Counted from the stretch's first letter, positions 1 to 8,730 are shown. The stretch: DNA of 38,185 nt from CAVRZY01 sp963725415 (GCA_963725415.1 CAVRZY010000286.1:1-38185), one strand, 5' to 3'. Numbers and translations: made by a program. The notes: generated by a model not told the origin, from the letters alone.

Positions 1-129
1 GGCGGGCCTGCCAGGGCATGACAGGCGGGGCGCCTGTCCTACTCTGGTCCGAGCAGCAGTCTGACGCCTTCCTGCCGGAACACGCTCACACCATCGATCC
101 CGGCTACCGCGGCGAAATCCGTTACTTCC
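1..129. other. window edge, no confident gene
   Basis: This is the stretch downstream of the STAS gene on the minus strand. Apart from a short palindrome at 20-38 I see no complete gene. One minus-strand frame is open from the STAS 3' end to a TAG at 39-41, giving about 30 codons, but it has no start codon that I can defend. It may be chance or the edge of something outside the window. Confidence 0.4.
20..38. repeat. short perfect palindrome (REP-like)
   Basis: GACAGGCG, three G residues, then CGCCTGTC form a perfect 8-bp stem with a 3-nt loop. It lies in non-coding DNA 3' of the STAS gene. It could be a REP-type palindrome or a weak transcription end hairpin, but there is no T-run beside it. 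Only one copy is present in this window. Confidence 0.5.
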
Positions 130-474
130 TCAGGCGAAGCTGCCGACCGCCTTGGCCTCGTCCTCGAAGACGTCGAACACCGCGTACAGCTTGGTGAGCT
201 GGAGCAGCTCCCTGACCCGCTTGGTCACATGCAGCAGCTTCAGTTGCCCGGCCTGGTTGGTCGTTGAGGTAAAGGCCGAAACAAGTTCGCCAATGCCGCA
301 ACTGTCGATGTAGGAAACCTCCCCCAGGTTCAGCAGGATCTTCTTGTGACCCTTGCCCAGCATCTCGCGGACCCCTTCCCGAAGACTGCTGGCGCCGTCT
401 CCCAGCGTGACCCGGCCGGAAACATCGATTACCGTTACGCCGCCGACCTGGCGGGGACTCAGTTTTACCCTCAC
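130..474 (-). CDS. STAS-domain anti-sigma factor antagonist
   Basis: The 114-residue protein is a single STAS domain of the SpoIIAA/RsbV type. Such proteins bind a partner-switching anti-sigma kinase and free a sigma factor or other target when unphosphorylated. The core motif is at residues 54-65 (SYIDSCGIGELV). In SpoIIAA the matching loop reads DSSG and the second Ser is phosphorylated; here that position is Cys59, with Ser58 before it. The start is GTG at 474, chosen because a strong AGGAGG lies 8 nt upstream. No kinase or phosphatase partner gene lies next to it; the upstream neighbour is a surface protein. The family call is firm, but the target is unknown. Confidence 0.9.
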   Translation of the reverse strand: MRVKLSPRQVGGVTVIDVSGRVTLGDGASSLREGVREMLGKGHKKILLNLGEVSYIDSCGIGELVSAFTSTTNQAGQLKLLHVTKRVRELLQLTKLYAVFDVFEDEAKAVGSFA

Positions 475-512
475 GAATCTATCCTCCTCGCATGCATGCG
501 GTTCAGCCTACT

Positions 513-585
513 GTACCACTAACGCCCCATTCCTTTGCGTCCCGCGAAGATTCCGGGTGTTGGCCACTTTCGGTGTCGCCGGCCC
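513..585. repeat. dispersed intergenic repeat, family 2, copy 1
   Basis: This 73-bp segment aligns without gaps to 19097-19169, with about 50 of 73 positions identical by hand count. The conserved blocks are the first ten bases, a GCGAAGATTCC core and the last dozen bases (GTGTCGCCGGCC). Both copies lie in the spacer between two minus-strand genes, just upstream of the next start codon. Confidence 0.65.
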
Positions 586-669
586 ATATCGGAGGTAGGA
601 CAAGCCCCTGGCCTGTCATGGCCCGAGTGGCAATCTGTATACCTCTTTGGGAGACAGTACCGCAGCGCC

Positions 670-2841
670 TCAGCGCAGCGACACGCTCTGCGCCCCGGAG
701 ACCCCCTGCCGGTTGGTCAGGGTCACCGAAACCGACTGAATCGTGTCCACCAGGTTGGTGACGTTCGTTACATCCCCCTGCAAGGTGAACGAGACCGTGG
801 CCGTGAACAGGCTACCGTAGGCCTGGGATTGCGTCCCCTGGAACCAACCCAGGAAGTTCGGTTCCACGTTCAGCGTGATCTTGGTCGTGGTAACATTCTC
901 GCCCGCCGTCGGGGTCACCTGGAAGTCCATCTGGGTGACCGAGCGGCTGGTCGCGTACCCTCGCGCCAGCAGCGTGAAAGTGTTGGTGGTTTTCGCCGAC
1001 ACCTCGACGTTCAGCAGCCGGGGCGCCGATTGCGGCACTACCAGGTTCAGCGCAGGCGGATTGGTGGGCGTCAGGTCGATCCCCGCGTCGGTCGCGAACG
1101 ACGGCGTCAGGGTGATGGTTCCGGCCACCGTGCCGGTCTGCAATTTGATCTGCGTCGCGTTCTGCGGGAACACCGCCTTGGTGGTGTTGGCCGGGATGGT
1201 GAAGTTCACCGTTCTCCCCCCGGTGGCGAATTGCACCGCCGGGTCATTGCTGAACACGTCGGAGTTGAACGTCAGGGTCAGCACACCCGTGAGCGCCAGA
1301 GGATACGGAGCCGCCATCGTCAGGCCAATAGCCGGCTGTTGCATGGGCTCCTGCGGCCCGCTGGGCGCCTCGAGCCTGTAGGTCGGCAGAGGATCCGGTG
1401 CGCTCGCCGTACCCGAGAGCGTGAAGGTCTGGGCATCCACCTTGAGGGTGGCCGTCGAGGCCCCCGTTGCCGTGGGCGTGAACTGAATCGTGAACGTGGC
1501 CACTGCCGCCGGCTGCAACGTCAGCGGGAGGCTGGGCAAATCCGAAAGCGCAAAAAACGTCGTTGTGCCCGTGACGCTGATGCTGTTGAGGGTGCCGGGC
1601 GCCGTCCCGTTGTTGGCGATGAAGAAGCGCACTGTGGCGGTGCGGCCTACCGGGATCGGGGTGAAGAACACAGACCCGTTGTTTTGCACCACGGTGCTCA
1701 CATCCCCGATCGCGTACGAGTACGCCAGCGTGGGACCCAATCCGGCGCCCCTCACGTCAAAGGTATCGGCGCCGATCCGCAAGCGGCCCGAGGTCCACCC
1801 GGGCTGGGTTGGGGTGAAGGTGATGGTAAACGTAATCGCCCCGCCCACCGGTAGCGTCAGGGGCAGGAACGGCACGTCGGTCAACTGAAAGCCCGTCCCC
1901 AGGACGCTAATCGCGCTGATGGTGCCATCGGCATTGCCGGTGTTGCGCACCCTCACCGGGAGGCTGCTCTTATCGCCGATCACCGCATCCGGCATCACGA
2001 TCACCTGATTGGGCACAAGCGTGGTGGGGGCGGTATCCAGGCCCGTCTCGTAGGCAAACACGGGGCCGGTAGCCGGGCCCACCAGGTTGAAACTGACCTG
2101 CCGGTCCACGAAACCCATGCTCACCGCGCCTTGGCTAGTCTGCAATTGCGTGGGAGTGAAGTTCACGGTGAAGCGCAGATCCTTCCCGGCATCGACCGTC
2201 GCCGCCAGCAGTGGCAGACCCGTCAACTGGAACACCGCCCCGGTCAAAGTGATCGAGTTCACGACCCCGGTGCCGCTGCCCCGATTGGTGAGCACGATGA
2301 CGGCCGAGGAGGTGGCGTTCACGGCCGTGGCCGGAAACGTCACCGTGCCGCCCGGCTGCAAAAGGCTGGCGTTGCCGCCCGGCTGCGGGATGTAGCTGAA
2401 GCCGAATTCCGGCGCCACTCCCGCCAGAATCACCGTTACCTTTCCGAAACTCCGCGCTTCCACGTAGCTGAAAACGAGCTGAGCCAGCACCCGGTTGCTG
2501 GTGCTAGGCAGAAACCGCATACTGACGCCCAGGCTGGCGTCCACCCGCAGCGTGGTGGGCACGCTGGGCGTTCCGTTAATGATGAAATCGGTTGACCCGG
2601 TCAGGTCCAGCATGGTCACGTCCGCCGTCGTGGTCCCGCGATAGGTCAGCGTCACCGACACCGTCGTGGCCAGCCCGATCGCGTCGGCAGGAATGGTGAC
2701 GGTCGAGCCATCACTCACGTTCGCCACCGTCGAGGCGTATTGCACCCGCACGGTGAAAGGCGGGGCCTGGGATTGCGCCATGGGCGCCACCAGCAGCAGC
2801 GCCACCACCGCCAGAAGCACAAAACTCGTAAGCCGCGACAT
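670..2841 (-). CDS. exported protein with Ig-like (choice-of-anchor D type) repeats
   Basis: The 723-residue protein starts with a classical signal peptide (residues 1-25, hydrophobic core, cleavage near AQSQA). Four related beta-rich repeats of about 100 residues follow (roughly 29-130, 146-245, 262-370, 371-480). Each carries a motif such as FTPTQ near its end, as in choice-of-anchor-D or ASPM-SPD2-Hydin modules. A separate C-terminal part (about 480-723) has two more beta-rich domains. The amino-acid make-up is rich in Thr, Val, Gly and Ser, with almost no Cys. Its ATG lies 2 bp after the stop of the upstream gene, so the two are co-translated. It is probably a secreted or outer-surface scaffold or adhesin; no catalytic motif is visible. 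Localisation beyond export is inferred. Confidence 0.8.
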   Translation of the reverse strand: MSRLTSFVLLAVVALLLVAPMAQSQAPPFTVRVQYASTVANVSDGSTVTIPADAIGLATTVSVTLTYRGTTTADVTMLDLTGSTDFIINGTPSVPTTLRVDASLGVSMRFLPSTSNRVLAQLVFSYVEARSFGKVTVILAGVAPEFGFSYIPQPGGNASLLQPGGTVTFPATAVNATSSAVIVLTNRGSGTGVVNSITLTGAVFQLTGLPLLAATVDAGKDLRFTVNFTPTQLQTSQGAVSMGFVDRQVSFNLVGPATGPVFAYETGLDTAPTTLVPNQVIVMPDAVIGDKSSLPVRVRNTGNADGTISAISVLGTGFQLTDVPFLPLTLPVGGAITFTITFTPTQPGWTSGRLRIGADTFDVRGAGLGPTLAYSYAIGDVSTVVQNNGSVFFTPIPVGRTATVRFFIANNGTAPGTLNSISVTGTTTFFALSDLPSLPLTLQPAAVATFTIQFTPTATGASTATLKVDAQTFTLSGTASAPDPLPTYRLEAPSGPQEPMQQPAIGLTMAAPYPLALTGVLTLTFNSDVFSNDPAVQFATGGRTVNFTIPANTTKAVFPQNATQIKLQTGTVAGTITLTPSFATDAGIDLTPTNPPALNLVVPQSAPRLLNVEVSAKTTNTFTLLARGYATSRSVTQMDFQVTPTAGENVTTTKITLNVEPNFLGWFQGTQSQAYGSLFTATVSFTLQGDVTNVTNLVDTIQSVSVTLTNRQGVSGAQSVSLR

Positions 2842-2843
2842 GA

Positions 2844-3809
2844 TTACTCTCCCCTCCCTGCTGGCACAAAGTACACGGCGGGCTCCCGGCTCGCATCCAG
2901 CACCAGGAGCGGTTCGCTAGCCTCCCCGCCGGCCTTCAGCAAGAACAGGGAGTTCCTTGAAAGCGGCTCCAGGAAGGACGGCTCGAAATCCAGCTCGATC
3001 TGCGACCACAAGCTGCGAGTGGCCAGCACGTACGCATTCAGCGTCCTTTGAGACTTGTTCGCCAGCAACAGCAGTCGCCCGTCCCGCGAGAGCGCCAGCC
3101 CCACCGGGTCGGAAATCCCACTGCCCTCGTCGGCAAACACCATCCGCGCAGCCTCCTGCCGGAAATTGGCGATTTCGAGAACCTGGCGGCTGGTGGCGTC
3201 GGCGACAAACAGGTCGCGCTCATTGGCGGCCAGCGCGATAGCGGCAGCTTGCCCCACCGCAGCCAGCAGCCTCGGCTCTCCCTCCGTACCAACCAGGTAC
3301 AGCCCCCCGCCCGCCTCAGCCTCGACTCCTACCACAGCATAGTCGCCAGCGGGGCCCATCGCCAGCGCCGATACCCGCCCCGGCAGGTCCACTACCGGAC
3401 CGGCCGCCGCCGCGCGTATGAACTGAATCCGGCCTTCCGTCGAGGACGCGATCACCGCCGCCGTCGCGTCCGCGCTCCAGGCGATCCGCCCGGCGTCCGG
3501 CAGCGCCCCCTCAACCATGCTCCAGCTCAGATTCGATTCCAGCCCGCTGATCCAGTACACCTCGCCGCCCGTCCTGGCCAGCGCGCTGCTGCCGCCCGGA
3601 GCGATAGCCGCCCAGTCCAGTCCGGCCGCCACCGCATCTCCAATATATGCGGCGCCCGGAATTCCCATGATCGGGCGAATACTGCGCGAGGAGGCCTCGA
3701 ACACGTAACCGGAAATGGGTCCGCTGAGGCTGGTTTGCTGCGCGCCCAGGTTCAGTGCAGCGATTACAAGAATGCAGAGACACAAACTGAAAGGTTTTCT
3801 ATCGAACAT
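2844..3809 (-). CDS. exported beta-propeller-like protein
   Basis: I choose ATG at 3809, which has GGAAAGG 8 nt upstream and starts a good signal peptide (MFDRKPFSLCLCILVIAALN, cleavage near GAQQ). A GTG at 3839 would add ten residues without a better ribosome site. The mature protein of about 300 residues shows repeated blade-like segments such as IAWSADATAAVIAS, ALAMGPAGDYAVVG, IALAANERDLFVAD and GLALSRDGRLLLLAN, typical of a six- or seven-bladed WD40/NHL-like propeller. No enzyme motif is seen. It is the middle gene of a tight minus-strand operon between the Big-like protein and the Ig-repeat protein, so the three may form one surface assembly. The exact function is unknown. Confidence 0.75.
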   Translation of the reverse strand: MFDRKPFSLCLCILVIAALNLGAQQTSLSGPISGYVFEASSRSIRPIMGIPGAAYIGDAVAAGLDWAAIAPGGSSALARTGGEVYWISGLESNLSWSMVEGALPDAGRIAWSADATAAVIASSTEGRIQFIRAAAAGPVVDLPGRVSALAMGPAGDYAVVGVEAEAGGGLYLVGTEGEPRLLAAVGQAAAIALAANERDLFVADATSRQVLEIANFRQEAARMVFADEGSGISDPVGLALSRDGRLLLLANKSQRTLNAYVLATRSLWSQIELDFEPSFLEPLSRNSLFLLKAGGEASEPLLVLDASREPAVYFVPAGRGE

Positions 3810-3843
3810 GAAAAAGGCCTTTCCGTGGAGAAATTTCACAGGC

Positions 3844-4473
3844 TTATCGCGGCCCGGCCACCGTCACCGGTCCGGGGGTCAGGGTGACGGGAGTAGTGAC
3901 AGTGGTGGTTGTGGTGCCGTTTCCGCCACGCTTGGCCGCGACGATGCCGCCTATCACCGCGACCGCTCCCACCAGCCCCACCACCTTCCACTTCCGGGAA
4001 CTGCTGGGCGCAGCACGGCCGCCTGCTCCGCCGCGCTGCGCGTTGCTCTGCGCGATCACCACGCTAGCCGTCTTGTTTCCGCTGGTGGCCGTGACCTTGA
4101 TATTGAAGCGGCCCGGTTGATCGTTGGGGGTCAGGCCGCTGACACTCGCCTGTCCTTCCGCGTTGGTCTTGGCGGTCTGCGTCCGCAGCCATCCGTGAAA
4201 GACGCCGCCCGGCCCAGCGGCCGGTAGAGAGAAGATCACCTCGGCGCCCGCCACCGGCTTGTCGTTTTCGTCCCGAACCTCCACCACCGGCTGCGTGGCC
4301 GTCTTCGCGCTGATGTTGTTGATGGCGCCCTCACCCTGGAGAACTACGATCTTCAAGCCTCCCGTCGGGGCGACCAGTTTCGAACTGGGACCGCTCACCT
4401 GCTGTCCCAGGCCTGCCGGCGCCAGCGCCAAGGCTGCGCTCAGCAACAGTGCAAGGCTGCTTCTGGGGTACAA
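3844..4473 (-). CDS. exported protein with Big-1-like domain and C-terminal membrane anchor
   Basis: The start is TTG at 4473, because AGGAGG lies 5 nt upstream and the resulting N-terminus (MYPRSSLALLLSAALALAPA) is a signal peptide. A longer in-frame version from 4566 lacks a ribosome site. The mature part has one bacterial Ig-like/Big-1 domain (PVVEVRDENDKPVAGAEVIF, then TNAEGQASVSGLTPN, then GRFNIKVTATSGNKTASV). A low-complexity linker follows, then a hydrophobic helix (VVGLVGAVAVIGGIVAAKRGG) and a Thr/Val/Pro-rich tail. It is the first gene of the operon that runs down to 670. It is likely a surface protein anchored by its C-terminal helix; the ligand is unknown. Confidence 0.75.
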   Translation of the reverse strand: MYPRSSLALLLSAALALAPAGLGQQVSGPSSKLVAPTGGLKIVVLQGEGAINNISAKTATQPVVEVRDENDKPVAGAEVIFSLPAAGPGGVFHGWLRTQTAKTNAEGQASVSGLTPNDQPGRFNIKVTATSGNKTASVVIAQSNAQRGGAGGRAAPSSSRKWKVVGLVGAVAVIGGIVAAKRGGNGTTTTTVTTPVTLTPGPVTVAGPR

Positions 4474-4680
4474 GAATGCCTCCTGAGTCAAATTGCCGGG
4501 CCTACGCGAGGGGCCAGACTGACAGCATACCGCATTCTGCCGTCTCGGGTGGGGCCGCTTCGACACACCAATCTGAGATTGTTAGGACGCTGGAGGCGTA
4601 CGGTTGTGTTACGACATTAAGAAGTTTTAACCTTGGGCGCCCTTCCCGTCCGCCCCCCTCTTCCGGGCTACCCTCTGGTT

Positions 4681-5010
4681 GTGGATGCCTTCTTCACCCT
4701 GCACCGCGGCACCCCCCGGAGAAGGTCCGGGCAGTGACACGGCCACGCTGGAGGCCATCCGGCGCCTCCTCCCCCCGCTGCCGCCATCCCCTCGCGTCCT
4801 GGACTTGGGCTGCGGCCCGGGACGCCACACCCCGATCCTGGTCCGTGAACTTCGAACGCCCATCATCGCGGTGGACCTTCACGCGCCATTCCTCGCTCAT
4901 CTCAAGCGCGATGCCGGGGCGGCGGGACTGGCCCACCTGGTGATCACCCCCGCCACTGTGGCGAGGGTCACTTCAGCTACGTTTTCTACCTGCTGCGCAA
5001 GGCCGACTGA
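4681..5010 (+). pseudogene. class I SAM-dependent methyltransferase remnant, internal deletion
   Basis: The N-terminal part of a Rossmann-fold methyltransferase is clear: PRVLDLGCGPGRHTPILVREL is the SAM-binding motif I and IIAVDLHAPFLAHL is motif II. A GTG at 4681 opens a frame reading VDAFFTLHRGTP, which needs one base removed from the C-run near 4720 to join the motif I frame. After GLAHLV (about 4940) the sequence jumps to what looks like the extreme C-terminus (GEGHFSYVFYLLRKAD, stop at 5008-5010) in another frame. The middle of the protein, probably more than 100 residues, is missing. A full class I enzyme of this kind would be about 240-260 residues. It is most likely a dead gene. Confidence 0.65.
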
Positions 5011-5013
5011 GTC

Positions 5014-5098
5014 TCGTTGCAGGAGCGCCGAGTGAATCCGAATGCCTTTCATTGCAATGGGATGGGATCATAAGAGCGAAACATGATTCCTGCAACGA
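5014..5098. repeat. 11-bp perfect inverted repeat around an AT-richer spacer
   Basis: TCGTTGCAGGA (5014-5024) and TCCTGCAACGA (5088-5098) are perfect inverted repeats separated by 63 bp. The element begins four bases after the methyltransferase-remnant stop, and together with following AT-richer DNA it separates that 3' end from a second, similar 3' tail. It has the look of a small MITE-like insertion or a foldback junction. No coding capacity is seen. Confidence 0.5.
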
Positions 5099-5149
5099 AG
5101 ATGTTGCCAACAGAATCGTTGATTAGTCGCACGTGTCTTTTACGAGAGC

Positions 5150-5215
5150 GGGCTGGCGGCGATGCCGCTACCCTAGCGAGGGCGCCTTCAGCTACCTGTT
5201 CTGCCTCCTGTGGAA
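5150..5215 (+). pseudogene. second copy of methyltransferase 3' tail
   Basis: This stretch reads GEGAFSYLFCLLWKAR in one frame and matches the tail at 4963-5010 (GEGHFSYVFYLLRKAD) at roughly three quarters of bases. The preceding frame (FYESGLAAMPLP) also looks like methyltransferase sequence. It has no start and no stop of its own and runs into the 3' end of the TPR gene on the other strand. It is a relic of a duplicated or tandem methyltransferase gene. Confidence 0.5.
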
Positions 5216-5247
5216 GGCCCGCTCACCAGCGCCCGCACCCTCAACCC

Positions 5248-7912
5248 CTACGGCCGTGACGCACGCGAAGAAGACGGCTGTTCCGTCCCCCGAAAGGCAC
5301 TCCTGCCTTCGTAAAGCGCAATCCTGCCCTTTAGAGCTTCCGCCAGAGGCTGCTGGTTCTGTTGCGTGGCCAGGGCCAGGGCCCGGCGTGCGGTTTCAAC
5401 GGCTTCCGGAAACCGGCCCGCCTCGGCGTAGGCGGCGGCCAGCGTGTCGAGGATGGCCGGTTCTCGTCCGCCGGATAGCTGGAGCGGCCCGCTCCGCGAG
5501 TCCGACGGCCTCAGTGCCGTTTCGGACCGATGCCTCGGGGCAGGTCGCCAGCACCCACGCCGTTTGCTTCAGAACAGCCAGGTGGTTCGGCTCGCCCGGA
5601 GCACCTTCGCGCCAGTGCGCCAGCGCCTCCGGGACCTTCCCCCGCAAGTAAAAGGTATCGCCCAGGCTGAAGTGGGCCTGAGCGAACTCCGGGATTGACC
5701 TCCACGGCCCTCTGCCAATGTGCGATCGCCTCGTCCAACCTTCCCTTCTGGGCCAGAGCACGCCCGAGGTTGTAGTGGGCCTGAGCGAAGTCGGGTTGAC
5801 CTCGACGGCCTTCTGCCAATGCGCGATCGCTTCGTCCAGCCTTCCTTTCTGGAACAGGCCGGTCCCGAGGTTGTTGTGGGCCTCGGCGTAGTTGGGCTTG
5901 AGCTCTCGAGCGGCCTTCTGCCAATGCTGCGATCGCTTCGTCGCAGCTTTCCCTTCTCGGCCAGGCCGCGCCCGAGGTTGTTGTGGACCTCGGCGTACTC
6001 GGCGTTGATCTCCAGGGCCTTCTGGAACTGCGCGATCGCTTCGTCGAGCCTTCCTTCCGGCCAGGGCGACCCCGAGGTTGTTGTGGGCCTCGGCGTAGCT
6101 CGGGCTTGACCTCCAGGGCCTTCTGCTAATGTGTGATCGCTTCGTCGAACTCTCCTTGCTCGGCCAGGGCACGCTCCGAGGTTGTTGTGGGCCTTGGCGT
6201 CTTCGGGACTGAGTTCCAGGGCCTTCTTCCACTCGGCGATGGCCGCCTCGTACTGGCCTTTCTCCGCCAGCTCCAGCGCGCGGTCGAACAGCCGGTAGAA
6301 CTCGGCGGCCGGCACGTCGATCTTCAACAAGCCGTCCGGCGGGATGTTCACGAACTCGGGAATGTTCACCGCGCGGTTGGCCGCCGTGGCGTTCTCGATC
6401 AGGATCGCCGGGCTGTCGTTGCCCTCTTCGTCCAGGTGCGTCAGGAACATCTGCGTGTAGGGCGAGCGGCTCTTCGAGGAAAAGACCAGCCAGCGGCCAT
6501 TCGGCGAAAAGCTGTGCCAGGAGTTCATCAGCGGCGTGTTGCACCGCATCCGCCGCGCCTGGCCGCCTTCGGCCGGCACGATGTAAAGCTGGCTGTCGGG
6601 ACGCATCAACTGGCCGTTGCGGCACTGCACGAAGACGATCCAGCGGCCATCGGGCGAGACCTTGGGGAAGGTGTTGCTCATGCCGTTCCGCGAGGCGCCG
6701 GCGATCGGTTCCGGCCGGCCGCCCTTGGCCCGCGTTGAAGGGAATCCGGTAGAGGTCGTACTGGATCTGGGTCTCGTTCGGATCGTTGGCATATTCGGCC
6801 AGCTTCCGGCCTTCGGGATAGGGGTCCTTCGCTTCCGCCCGGGCAAAGACCAGGTACTTGCCGTCGGGACTCCAGACGGCGTTCGTCTGCACGTAGCGCG
6901 GGTCGTCGGCCCCCGGCAGGGCCTGCATGCCGCCCGTCGCCCGGCTGTACCAGGCCAGGATCCCGCGCGTCGGATAGAACACCTGGAGGAAGCGGTAGTC
7001 CTTGAAATTGGCCACGTAACACCTCGCTTCGTTGACGTGGTCACGACAGTACTGCCCGTCCGGCGAAACCTGCGACATGAAGCCGATCGTCCGGTGCCCC
7101 GCCGGCTTGCCCGGGAAAGAATTCCACGTGATCACGTCTTCGTTGCGGATCGACATCTGCGGCGCGACGGGGACAATGGCGTACATCCCCTTGTCGTTCT
7201 GCGGGCCGTCCACGATCCATCCCCAGGGTCTTGCCGTCGCGCGAGAAGGAATGGCAGTTGGCGCAGGTGGGCAGGCCCTCCATCAGCAGCCGGCTGCGGG
7301 ACTCGCCGACGTTGCGCAGCCGCCAGGCGATCAGCGGCACGCGCGCTCGGGACGAGGGGCTTGATCACGCCCTTTTCCGGTCTCCGAGGGCATCAGCGGC
7401 ACGTCGCGGTAGAAGATCGGCGCGCCCACCGGGTCTTTCGAGGTCTGAATGGCGACCCGGCCGCGGGAAACGGCTTGGTCCGGATTCTGGTCTCGGAAGC
7501 CGGTAATCGTCACCGTCGCCGGACGCTCCACGGAGTGTTTCTTGATCGCCGCCCAGGTCTCGGCATCCGGCGTCCAGGTGCGCGCTGCGGCTTGCTGCGG
7601 GGTCAGCTTGGGCGGCTCGTTCGTCTCTGCGACGCAGCGCGGGTCGATCTCGCCGATGCGCAGCCGCTCGCCCCGCGATTTCACGCTGTATCCCGGGCGA
7701 GCCGTCGGCGAACGCCACGTCGATCAGCCACACCGTGGCAGCTTCCGCAGCGTCGCGCCAGAGGAACGTCGGGGCGTGATCTCGGGCGGGAAGATCGACC
7801 CTTCCGCCGGATAATCGATCGTGATCGGGGCCGGCTGCACAGGGGGCCGCTCGACCGCCACCCCCACCACCACGGCGCCGATGACGAGGATTTGCGATCC
7901 AAATCGTTTCAC
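5248..7912 (-). pseudogene. exported PD40 (TolB-like)/CxxCH/TPR protein, multiply frameshifted
   Basis: Joining frames gives one protein of about 884 residues. It has a GTG start at 7912 with GGAAG just upstream and an uncleaved or short signal segment (LVIGAVVVGVAV), then an N-terminal domain (ITIDYPAEGSIFPPEITP). A heme-c type motif CANCH follows in LPTCANCHSFSRDGKTLG. Next come PD40-like propeller blades (VSPDGQY, WSPDGKYLVFAR, VSPDGRWIVFVQ, FSPNGRWLVFSS) and about seven TPR units of 34 residues (for example YAEAHNNLG, LDEAIAHWQKA). The tail continues to a TAG at 5248-5250. I count about 12 single-base insertions, 2 single-base losses in C-runs and one TGG-to-TAG change (6126-6128). The net of +10 fits the 2,665-bp length. 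It is either a pseudogene or a stretch of poor consensus; the near absence of losses favours the latter. Confidence 0.75.
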
Positions 7913-7958
7913 CGCGCTTCCATTTCAACATCATTCGATGATTGCGGTCTCGACCCTA

Positions 7959-8417
7959 TCAGCGTCGGCGCGGGGGAAGGCTGAAATCACCGGGGCCTTG
8001 GCGAAACGGGTTGACGACGGTCACCGAATCGAAACGGCGGCCTGTTTGGAAGTCTTCGCTCAACAACCAGGCGCAGCCGAGTCGCTCCGCTGCGGCTACG
8101 ATCAGGCTGTCCCAGTAAGAGATCTGTGCCTGATCCATCCAGCGCCAGCCCTGTTGGATCAGCCCTAGACTCATTTCGACTGGCCGCCAATGTACGAAGG
8201 TTTCGACGAACCTGCGTGCCGCAAGCGGCGCCAGGCCCGTCTTGCGCTCGGCGTTGGCATAGAACTCATGCAAAACCTGCCAGCTCAGCCGACCGGCGCC
8301 CGCCTCCCACAGCACGGCCAGCCAGCGGCGGGCCTGCTCCTGTTTCTCCGGTTGGGACCCGTCCACCGAGTACAACAGCAGGTTGGTGTCTGCGAAGAAC
8401 CTATCGGCGGCGGGCAT
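7959..8417 (-). CDS. vapC: PIN-domain ribonuclease toxin, VapC-like
   Basis: The 152-residue PIN domain starts FFADTNLLLYSVD (Asp10 and the conserved Asn-Leu-Leu). It continues with Glu51 in LHEFYANAERKTG, Asp103 in YWDSLIVAAA and Asp122 in LLSEDFQ. These are the four acidic residues expected to bind Mg2+/Mn2+ in VapC RNases, which cut tRNA or rRNA. The gene overlaps the 3' end of the upstream antitoxin gene by 17 bp, the usual arrangement for a co-translated antitoxin-toxin pair. The target RNA cannot be read from the sequence. Confidence 0.9.
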   Translation of the reverse strand: MPAADRFFADTNLLLYSVDGSQPEKQEQARRWLAVLWEAGAGRLSWQVLHEFYANAERKTGLAPLAARRFVETFVHWRPVEMSLGLIQQGWRWMDQAQISYWDSLIVAAAERLGCAWLLSEDFQTGRRFDSVTVVNPFRQGPGDFSLPPRRR

Positions 8418-8634
8418 GCGCCTCTTCCCGGCTCAAACGATTGGCAGCGCTCACATCGATGCTGCCAAGCTTCTTCCATCGGCGGTACGCTCGCCAGTAC
8501 TCATCGCTCACGCTCATTTGTTCTTCGAGCATTTGCCCGACCAGTCTGGAGACCGAAGTGCTCTCTTCGGCCGCCTTTCTTCTAGCCCAACGAGCCACCT
8601 CTTCGGTGACGGAGATGGTCATGTTCCTTGACAC
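8401..8634 (-). CDS. vapB: VapB-like antitoxin (ribbon-helix-helix type)
   Basis: The 77-residue protein has a short N-terminal beta strand (NMTISVTEEV), an Arg/Lys-rich helix (ARWARRKAAEE), a turn (STSVSR) and a second helix (LVGQMLEEQM). This is the pattern of CopG/RHH DNA-binding antitoxins. A charged C-terminal tail (residues 45-77) would wrap the toxin. The start may be GTG at 8634 or ATG at 8622; neither has a convincing ribosome site, and I kept the longer form. It precedes and overlaps the PIN toxin gene and very likely represses the pair's own promoter. Confidence 0.8.
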   Translation of the reverse strand: MSRNMTISVTEEVARWARRKAAEESTSVSRLVGQMLEEQMSVSDEYWRAYRRWKKLGSIDVSAANRLSREEAHARRR

Positions 8635-8706
8635 GACTTAAGTGTATCACGAAGTCAGTGACAACCCAAGCATACCGCGCCGCGCATGCGCGAATGACAA
8701 GCAATA

Positions 8707-8730
8707 AATCGTCAATGAGGAAATCGTCAA
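8707..8730. repeat. AATCGTCAA repeat, family 3, copy 1
   Basis: Two AATCGTCAA units start 15 bp apart (8707 and 8722), separated by TGAGGA. The same pair, inverted and with the same 15-bp period, occurs at 19171-19194. On the minus strand the TGA stop of the oxidoreductase gene lies inside the first TTGACGATT unit. Confidence 0.6.

Noticed and set aside
535..1854. 439-codon plus-strand frame
   Set aside because: It is antisense to the Ig-repeat surface protein, very Arg-rich, without ribosome site or domain.
5790..6200. CRISPR-like array
   Set aside because: The regularly spaced similar units (about 102 bp) are TPR codons of a protein gene, not repeats with unique spacers.
5396..7364. Programmed frameshifting or recoding in the TPR gene
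   Set aside because: There are more than a dozen breaks with no common slippery site or pseudoknot, so errors or decay are far more likely.
6617..7984. 455-codon plus-strand frame
   Set aside because: It is antisense to the frameshifted PD40/TPR gene. The minus strand has real motifs (SPDG blades, CANCH) and this one has none.
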